Assembly (NCBI GenBank): GCA_963693285.1
Contig: OY848918.1
Location: forward strand, 10,239,162-10,303,161
Source of the DNA: Xestospongia muta
Lineage: Eukaryota; Porifera; Demospongiae; Haplosclerida; Petrosiidae
Length of the DNA stretch: 64,000 bases
Reading direction: 5' to 3'
Part shown: one piece after another, positions 56,492 through 64,000 of the stretch
Numbering within the stretch: the first letter of the stretch is position 1
Layout of the letters: every line of letters starts with the position of its first letter
Notes under the pieces: model-generated
Told to the model about the DNA's origin: nothing
What the model saw: the letters and a program-made list of their open reading frames with translations, nothing else
Database searches by the model: none
Position numbers and translations under genes: made by a program

Positions 56492-58034
56492 GTTAATAAT
56501 GACAATTACTTACCAAAAGTGTAGTAGATTAAAAAATGTCTTTAGTTATAAGTAGTACTCATTGACTTGTGTTTTATAGTATAGTTACATAATATATCAT
56601 AAAGTAGTGTTTATAACTTGAGTGGTAATGGGAGGAGAATCTTTACTGTGATATTCTTCTAACAGTTAGTACAGGTGTTGTTTATTACCACTAAAGACTG
56701 ATATATTCCTTCATGTATATAGCTTAGGGTAGTCCTTGTGATAGACGATGTTTTTTTGTTACTATGAAAGGAAACTCATAGTTAATATTAGGTAGTTCTT
56801 TGCAGTTTCTTTTATCATTTGAAATAGAGTTGCCATAAATGAGTAAATTCTTTAGCCATAACTGTGTTAGAATTCTTGAATTAAAATAAGTAATTTTTTG
56901 TTGAATCCGCCTGCACAAGGCTGTGCATATTCTAAAACATTTAATTGTAATATCTTAGGAGTACTGATTTATAATGACTATTATAATAAAGGCTAAACTT
57001 TATATACACTAAACCAGTTTTGCTATGGACTTGTTCAGAACTGTATTCACTTTCTTCTAACTTTCTAACTTGAATTGTGTAAATGACTATTACAAAATCA
57101 ATTTTTTGAATTTTACTCTCATTTGTTTTTGTTTTTATATTCGAATGCACTTGTAATGATTGTGAGTTCCTCTGAATAGTGATAGTATTTACTGTGCATA
57201 CTATTTTATGTAACGGTTATGATAGATATTGTCCAATACTAGTCTTCCCATCATTAAATAGATTCTTACATACCAGCTGTTATGAGAAAAATAGCAACTT
57301 TGTAGAAGTGCCTAGTGTTATGACAGCTTTCTCTAAATTTACAAATAGAATGACTTAAATTCTTTCTGAGCTAAACCAAGTAGAACCCTTGACTTTCTGA
57401 CCTTGATCTTAAGTTAACTCTTGGCCAGATAAAGACTAAGTAATATATTTGCTAAAACTACACAATGGTAATGTATAAGATGTTCAATGACCAACTCTAT
57501 AAAACTCTGTTGTCATGTCTTTGTACATACCTTAAGTTCACTGTTACTTAATTTTAGTGACTGTCCTAATAAATGATAAATTTTAATGCACTAAAACCAG
57601 CTTTGTTATGACACCTTCTTCTAATGTAATTTTAATGTCAATGTGTAATGTTTAAATAATAATCACTATTACAAACATCTTATTATAATTTTTTGAATTA
57701 TACACTTGTTTAAGAGAGATTCAGTTGTCTATAAGTCAGTTAACTCAAATCCTCACTTTTTATTAATATTAAAATACCCTTTTAACAAGTGTGACTTCCT
57801 CTGAATAGTGATAGTGTTGACTGTCAATACTACTTGATGTGATAGACATTGTTCGGTATTATAATTTTCCCATCATAAGATAGACTCCTACGTACCAGTT
57901 GTCACTCACCATCTGTTAACCTTCCTTGACATACATTGGAATGTTATGATTTACTTAATAAATTTAATTTTTATTGGCTCAAAATTCACATCTTAATTTT
58001 TTGCATTTGAACTCTTCACGATAGTACTCTTAAG
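56492..58034. other. Spacer between members 13 and 14
   Basis: Contains diverged copies of the promoter-proximal block of members 1-3 (around 57130-57330 and 57780-57920). No gene is seen. The region just before 58035 has the conserved TTTGCATTTGAACTCTTCAC leader but only a weak TATA (ATTTACTTAATAAATTT). Confidence 0.5.
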
Positions 58035-59363
58035 ATGGTATATTTCTATGCTATAACTCTACTGGTTGTTATTGCTGGTGTCTCTGATAGCTCTACCAGT
58101 GATTATGATGGCTCTGATACATGTCTTTTTACCTCTTCTCTCAAATTTATTGAACAAGCTCTAGCTAATATTAGCAATCAACTTGGACATGTTGGAAGTA
58201 GAGATCCATCTGATGTAGGAGAGTCTCTTACTGGTGTTACAAGTCTCCTTCAACTGTCTTTGTTAAAGGAGTTACTAGGTGAGTATAAGAAAGGATCACC
58301 TTCAAACAAGCAACAAGGACCAGCTATCTTGAGTCGTATTGAGCTATTACTGAACACCTCCATTCAAGATCTAACTAGCAGACTGAATACTATAGAGTCC
58401 CTTTTACAAGGACTACCTTCAGATATAGTTTCCCTACAGAAACAAGTTAATCGTCTGTCTTCAAACATTAAGAGTATCAAGTCAAATACTGACCTGTTAT
58501 TAAGACATAGCAATATAACTCACAATACTCTGACATCTATTGATGATAAACTAGATGATGATAGTGATGAGTATACACCTTCTCCTTTACTTCACTCATG
58601 TGAGGAGATCAAAAGTAAATGGCCAAGCAGTCCTTCAGACTATTACATTATAGCTAATAGTCATGGGCATGCTCGTCATGTGTACTGTTATATGGAGGAG
58701 TTGTGTAATTCCACAGGAGGTTGGATGAGGGTAGCTTATCTTAACATGACAGATACCAGTGAGAAATGTCCTGATGGATTTAGACTGTATAGTGAAAATG
58801 GTGTTCGAGCATGTGGTCGACCAGTTAGTAGCGGAGGTAGCTGTGCAGGAATAACATTTTCATTGGGGAACATCACGTACTCTCAAGTGTGTGGTAAAGC
58901 TATTGGATATCAAGTTGGGTGGCCAGATGGAGCATATTATAGCAATAACAAGAACATTGACTCAAATTATGTTGATGGCATTCTATTAACTCATGGTAAT
59001 CCTCGTAGTCATATTTGGACTTTTATTGTTGGCACACAAGAAAACAATAAACGGAGTCATTGTCCATGTGGTAGTATAGATTCCAGAAACCCACCACCAT
59101 TTGTTGGTAATGATTATTATTGTGAGTCAGGATGTCCAACATCACCACCAGTAGTTGGTAAATTCTATACCAATGATCCTCTGTGGGATGGTCATCAATG
59201 TGGTAGTATAGAAACTGCCTGTTGTCAACGTACTGGTATACCTTGGTTTTATAAGAAGTTCAGTTACTCCACTACTGACAACATTGAAATGAGGATTTGT
59301 CTTGGCCATGAGACATCAGATGAAGATTGTGCCGTAGCCCAGTATGAGATCTATGTTAAGTAG
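58035..59363 (+). CDS. Array member 14: intact, long stalk, SKW linker, C-terminal type A
   Basis: 442 residues, intronless, the longest intact copy. The signal peptide is MVYFYAITLLVVIAGVSDSS. The stalk carries the optional insert of about 33 residues (LNTIESLLQGLPSDIVSLQK and onward) shared with members 3 and 16. The linker is KSKWPSSPSDYYIIANSHGH. The C-terminal domain is type A (GYQVGWPDGAYYSNNKNID; CESGCPTSPPVVGKFYTNDP; EDCAVAQYEIYVK). The insert is rich in Leu/Ile at heptad spacing and would lengthen the coiled-coil stalk without disturbing the head domain. Confidence 0.9.
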   Translation: MVYFYAITLLVVIAGVSDSSTSDYDGSDTCLFTSSLKFIEQALANISNQLGHVGSRDPSDVGESLTGVTSLLQLSLLKELLGEYKKGSPSNKQQGPAILSRIELLLNTSIQDLTSRLNTIESLLQGLPSDIVSLQKQVNRLSSNIKSIKSNTDLLLRHSNITHNTLTSIDDKLDDDSDEYTPSPLLHSCEEIKSKWPSSPSDYYIIANSHGHARHVYCYMEELCNSTGGWMRVAYLNMTDTSEKCPDGFRLYSENGVRACGRPVSSGGSCAGITFSLGNITYSQVCGKAIGYQVGWPDGAYYSNNKNIDSNYVDGILLTHGNPRSHIWTFIVGTQENNKRSHCPCGSIDSRNPPPFVGNDYYCESGCPTSPPVVGKFYTNDPLWDGHQCGSIETACCQRTGIPWFYKKFSYSTTDNIEMRICLGHETSDEDCAVAQYEIYVK

Positions 59364-60790
59364 TTAAGAAGAGACATGTGATAATGAGTTGCTGCATACT
59401 TTATTATTTGTCAATGCACACACTTTTAATTTCTGCTAAATCTAACATACAAAATTTAATTCAAAATGTTTTATTAGTTAACAGTATGCTATTTTGATGT
59501 GATAACAAAGTTTACTTAATTAACTTAATGTGGAATAAATTGTCACGACCCCACCTACTAATTTATAATAGAGAAAATTGTATAATACCGGGTGAACTCT
59601 GATCTTTGGCTAATTCAGATACATTACTAGTAGTGCCAATTTCATATTTGTTAGTTTGGTATTTTTATCATAATATATATATGTACTGTGTGTGGAAAGG
59701 GGAAATGTTTTATAATATTCTGGTTAATGACAAACTCATAAGGATATAAGTATACCAAGTTATCTCAACTCATATGTTATATTGTGGTAGCTCATTTATA
59801 GTTACTATATATTAAATTATATCACATGGACAAGATACATATTGTATTCAATTGATAATACATTTGTCAGTAGTATAATATCATTTTACTATATAAATCA
59901 TTATGTGTTATAATACATGTTTATATTGGAGTAGTCTAAGAGGTTGAGAAAGGACAGTCATGGTTGATATTAGAGTAGTGTTCAAAGTTCAGAAAGGAGA
60001 GGACGGTTGACTCGATGGAATCTTTGAGACAGTGGCTATATTTAATAAGCTAAGAAAATACAGTTGTGGTTGCTATGAGGATTATCCTTTAAGTAATGGT
60101 TATCCTTTCAAATGTTCAGAAAGGAGAGTTATAGTTGATATTGAAGTAGATGTTATCTTTTTGATGAATTGAAGCTAATAAATAAGTTAATAAATTGCAT
60201 AGATCCCATTGGCCAAGACCTCTAACTATTTTAGACCATAGCGACAGCACGATGCAAGCTATCCTGAGTATTGGTTAAAAGTGATAGTATCTTTTACTTC
60301 TTTTATCTTGCAAACATGTTTTTGTCAATTAGACACATGCAGAACTAAAATTTTCTACGTTTGATATTTTTCCTTACCCTATGAAGTATTAATACATAGT
60401 AGGCTTAATATCACTTTGTTTTAACTTGGGTGTATTCACATTAAATGTAATATTCTGTTGCTTGAGTTCTCTCAACAAAAGTTAGTAGTATATTAAGAAT
60501 ATTATTTATTTAGGATAATATAGTCCAGGTAAGATCATTAGGAAGTCAATGTAAGAGAACTACATCTCCTACAATTATAATAGTAACTTTGTTATAAAAC
60601 CACCATTTAATGTTCAATCACAAATATACTTCATGTTTTGTTTACTAGAACAGAATGTGGTACTTTAGACAATTGCTATGATAATGATTGTCTATTGATT
60701 CCATCATAAACTTTAATACTATATCTAATGGCAATGTACTAATTAAACTCTTGTTTAATAAGTGCAACTTCAAAGTTTACACTAGGAATG
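59364..60790. repeat. Spacer after member 14
   Basis: 59364-59965 duplicates 55575-56148. 60300-60560 is related to the spacers after members 4 and 10 (AACAAAAGTTAG; GGATAATATAGTCCAGG). No gene. Confidence 0.65.
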
Positions 60791-60830
60791 TGACCTTTTG
60801 GATAGTATGGTCACTTTAATCAGTAGTATA
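60791..60830 (+). promoter_or_regulatory. Inverted half-site pair and TATA-like box upstream of member 15
   Basis: TGACCT (60791-60796) and TGGTCA (60808-60813) at the usual 11-bp spacing, then a weakened TATAAT. The leader that normally abuts the start codon is followed here by a 161-bp insertion. Confidence 0.45.
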
Positions 60831-60903
60831 ATCTGAAGTTAACTGCTTCTTTTTTCATATCTCAATCTTCTTACTTGAATATCTTCAATATAGCACTCTT
60901 AAG

Positions 60904-61064
60904 GCTACTGAATACCTCATGATGAATATTAAACACAAAGACACATTCTTGTGGTTTGATAGCTTATGAATCTTATTAAACATTGTATCTACAGTATTGA
61001 CATTCTTGAGGTTAAAAATTTATGCTTACTTGTGTCTTGATAATTGGGTTAAATTTACTTTAAG
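60904..61064. other. 161-bp insertion between the leader and the ATG of member 15
   Basis: Paralogues read CACTCTTAAGATGG without a break. Here CACTCTTAAG (to 60903) is followed by 161 bp of unrelated sequence that ends in TTTAAG just before ATGG. The insertion is flanked by TTAAG on both sides, consistent with a 5-bp target duplication or, less likely, an acquired intron. Confidence 0.6.
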
Positions 61065-62278
61065 ATGGTACACTTTTATTCTATAGCTCTACTGGCTGCT
61101 ATTGCTAGTGTCACTGCTAGCTCTAATAGTGATAATGATGACACTGATACATGTCTTTCTACCTCTTCTCTAAAATTTATTGAACAAGCTCTAGTTAATA
61201 TTAGCAATCAACTCAAATGTGTTGGAACTAGAGATCTCTCTGACGTTGGAGAGTCTCTTCCTGGTGTTACAAGTCTCCTTCAGCTTTCTCTGGAGTTACT
61301 AGGTGAGTACAAGAAGGGATCACCTTCAGACAAACAACAAGGACTAGCTGTCTTGAGTCGTATTGAGGTGTTACTGAACACCTCCATTCAAGATATAACT
61401 AACAGACTGGACACTTTAGAGTCCAACACTGACCTATTATTGAGACATAGCAATATAACTCACAATACTCTGATGTCTATTGATGATAAACTAGATGATG
61501 AGTATACACCTCCTTTACTTTGCTCATGTGAGGAGATCAAGAGCATATGTCCAGACTGTCCTACAGGCTATTATATTATAGCTAATAATTATACCCACCC
61601 TTGTCGTATGTACTGTTATATGGAGGAGTTGTGTAATTTTGGTGGAGGTTGGATGAGGGTAGCTTATCTTAACATGACAGATAGCAGTGAGAAATGTCCT
61701 GATGTATTTAGACTGTATAGTGAAAATGGTGTTCGAGCATGTGGTCACCAGTTAGTAGTGGAGGTAGCTGTGTAGGAATAACATTTCCATCAGGTAAAAT
61801 TGAGTATTCTCAAGTGTGTGGTAAAGTTATTGGATATCATGTTGGATCTACTGATGGTCCTGTCAGTAATGACATTAATGGAGCTTACATAGATGGTATT
61901 AGTCTGACACATGGTAGTCCTCGTAAGCATATTTGGAGTTTCATGTCAGGAGGTTATGAAGAATATTTTGAGTTAAATGGTTGTCCTTGTGGTACCAGTG
62001 GTGCTAAAAGTGCTCCATCATTTGTTGGTACTGACTATTACTGTGAGTCAGGTAATCCCAATAATTTTGATCAGCTTCGACCTCACATTAATGATCCCCT
62101 CTGGGATGGCCAAGGTTGTGGTAGTTTAGAGAAACCTTGCTGTAATCGACCCAATCTACCTTGGTTTCATAAACCACTGGGATACTCTACAATGGACTTT
62201 ATTGAAGTGCGGGTATGCGGGTATGGAACAGATAATGAAGATGTTCCTTTTAACTTGATAGAGATTTATGTCAAATAA
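61065..62278 (+). pseudogene. Array member 15: full length with a 1-bp deletion
   Basis: The reading frame runs from MVHFYSIALLAAIASVTASS through the stalk (with a few deleted codons), the linker (KSICPDCPTGYYIIANNYTH) and GGGWMRVAYLNMTDSSEKCP. It then shifts at about 61747, where paralogues have GGTCGACCAG and this copy has GGTCACCAG. In the +1-corrected frame the type B domain continues intact to IEIYVK at 62278. It is a recent frameshift, an allele, or an assembly error. Confidence 0.82.
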
Positions 62279-63355
62279 ATATTTCTTCATTGTTTAAATA
62301 TGTTGATCAATGCCTTTTGTTGATGTGTTAAATTTAATGAATAATCACATGACAAATCCTTGTTATTTAAGATTTGGTCTTGTAACAGTGGTCCTGTCGA
62401 AAGGCCAATTTAAATTCTTATCAAATCTAAATGAGATTCTTGAATACTTATATTTTGTCCATTTATTCACACAGTAGCAATGTGTTCTGGGTTGCTTTTG
62501 TTCAACCTTGTCAGTAATTGAACAAGCTAGGGCACAAAAGCTCAGTTGAGCTATAGTAATTATGTAATTGATTTCTTCATATTGACCTCTCACCTACCTA
62601 CAACTATTACAGACTAAATACCAAGTTGAAATAAATATTTATGTATCTTAATTCATTTTTATGTTGTTAAGACAACACAAACTATATGTAGCATAATCTA
62701 TTAGAATACTCTATTAATTCATTATTTCATAAACAGAAATCTCTAGTAGTAGTGTTCAAGGAAATTGTATAGAAACTAAATAATCTTGTCCATATCAGCT
62801 GTCCCCATTATATATATGTCATATCTTGATTATTACTATGAACATTGATGGATGAAGGAAAGATAGCTAGTTACAATGCGCTTAGACTAGTAAGTAACGG
62901 CTTCATTTCCCTTTAATAATTTCCTCTTTCTAGTACATATATAATATACTTTATTGCTTTTTAATTTGCAATCTGTGTCTGGTAAACTGTGATGTAGAAT
63001 TCTATTTACATAGGTCAAGAAATCTTATTATGATATTTTTAATTTATACTCTTGTTTAAAGAGAATAAGTCTTCCAAAGGTCATACATCTTAATAATACC
63101 CTTATAGTAAGTGTGATTTTCTCTGAATGGTGATAGCATTGACTGTGAATACTGCTTGATGTGATAGATCTTAACCAGTACTATAATTTTTCCATCATAA
63201 GGTAGACTTCTATGTACCAGTTTTTGCTGGCCATCTGTTAACCTTCTTTGACACACATTGGAATTTTTAATTTGCTAAATTATTTTGATTTTATTGGCTC
63301 GAAAACCACAACTTAAGTCTTTGCATTTGAAGCTCTTCACAATAGTACTCTTAAG
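62279..63355. other. Spacer between members 15 and 16
   Basis: AT-rich sequence; around 63090-63250 a diverged copy of the promoter-proximal block of members 1-3. No gene seen. The leader TTTGCATTTGAAGCTCTTCA precedes member 16. Confidence 0.5.
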
Positions 63356-64000
63356 ATGGTATATTTCTATGCTGTAACTCTACTGGCTGTTATTGCTAGT
63401 GTCTCTGCTAGCACTACCAGTGGTAATGATGGCTCTGATACATGTCTTTCTACCTCATCTCTCAAATTTATTGAACAAGCTCTAGCTAATATTAGCAATC
63501 AACTTGGAAGTGTTGGAACTAGAGATCCCTCTGACATTGGAGACTCTCTTACTGGTGTTACAAGTCTCCTTCAGCTATCTCTTTTGAGGGAGTTACTAGG
63601 TGAGTATAAGGAGGGATCACCTTCAGACAAGCAACAAGGACCAGCTATCTTGAGTCATATTGAGCTGTTACTCAACACTTCCATTCAAGATCTAACTAGC
63701 AGACTGAACACTATAGAGTCCCTCTTACAAGGACTACCTTCAGATATAATTTCCCTACAGAAACAAGTTAAACATCTGTCATCCAGCATTAAGAGTATCA
63801 AGTCAAACACTGACCTGTTATTAAGACATGGCAATATAACTCACAATACTCTGACATCTATTGATGATAAACTAGATGATGATAGTGATGAGTATACACC
63901 TTCTCCTTTACTTCACTCATGTCAGGAGATCAAAAGTAAATGGCCAAACAATCCTTCAGACTATTACATTATAGCTGATAGTCATGGGCATGCTCGTCAT
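63356..64000 (+). CDS. Array member 16: 5' part, runs off the window
   Basis: 215 codons open to the window edge. Seen: signal peptide MVYFYAVTLLAVIASVSA, the stalk with the long insert (LNTIESLLQGLPSDIISLQK) and the SKW linker (CQEIKSKWPNNPSDYY). The C-terminal type lies outside the window. The sequence is closest to members 3 and 14. Confidence 0.85.
   Translation, partial: MVYFYAVTLLAVIASVSASTTSGNDGSDTCLSTSSLKFIEQALANISNQLGSVGTRDPSDIGDSLTGVTSLLQLSLLRELLGEYKEGSPSDKQQGPAILSHIELLLNTSIQDLTSRLNTIESLLQGLPSDIISLQKQVKHLSSSIKSIKSNTDLLLRHGNITHNTLTSIDDKLDDDSDEYTPSPLLHSCQEIKSKWPNNPSDYYIIADSHGHARH

Overview
This is eukaryotic, AT-rich animal DNA. It most resembles a demosponge genome such as Amphimedon; that is inferred from gene content and layout, not from a search. 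Supporting signs are compact multi-exon genes with short GT-AG introns, death-fold proteins joined to a Roc-COR GTPase or to membrane segments, a kelch/cytochrome b561 fusion, a USP25/28-type deubiquitinase, abundant simple repeats and small non-autonomous DNA elements. No tRNA, rRNA or bacterial-type feature was recognised.

Left part (1-16 kb, all genes on the minus strand). A Roc-COR GTPase with a C-terminal death-fold segment (39-4195) has a GC-AG intron and carries an inverted-repeat element in its first intron. Next is an RPA1-like gene (4984-7002) whose recognisable exons stop after DNA-binding domain A. A small DNA transposon sits 46 bp upstream of its ATG. A repeat-rich stretch (7.5-10 kb) follows with only two weak exon candidates. 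Then come two tandem paralogues (10010-12257 and 13260-15509) encoding two N-terminal death-fold domains, a transmembrane helix, an ectodomain and a second transmembrane helix.

Middle part (16-27 kb). A ten-exon kelch-repeat/cytochrome b561 gene (minus) and a twelve-exon USP25/28-like gene (plus) are divergent and share about 220 bp of promoter. Exon structures were assembled by hand, and the phases close in frame in every multi-exon gene. Three introns here have long CT microsatellites exactly where the polypyrimidine tract should be. The USP gene has its catalytic Cys box but no His box before the next locus begins.

Right part (27-64 kb, plus strand). A tandem array of about sixteen related intronless units encodes secreted proteins of roughly 400-440 residues: signal peptide, helical stalk with N-glycosylation sites, then a Cys-rich C-terminal domain whose first part resembles the start of a fibrinogen C-terminal domain. 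Six copies are intact and one runs off the window. Two are interrupted by a single nonsense codon, one by a 1-bp frameshift, and six are decayed or truncated. Copies are mosaics. Two N-terminal types, an optional stalk insert, two linker types and two C-terminal types occur in different combinations, and spacers are duplicated along with genes. One promoter class carries a conserved inverted pair of AGGTCA half-sites just upstream of its TATA box. The array looks like a fast-evolving, recombination-shuffled family of extracellular recognition-like proteins; that role is inference.
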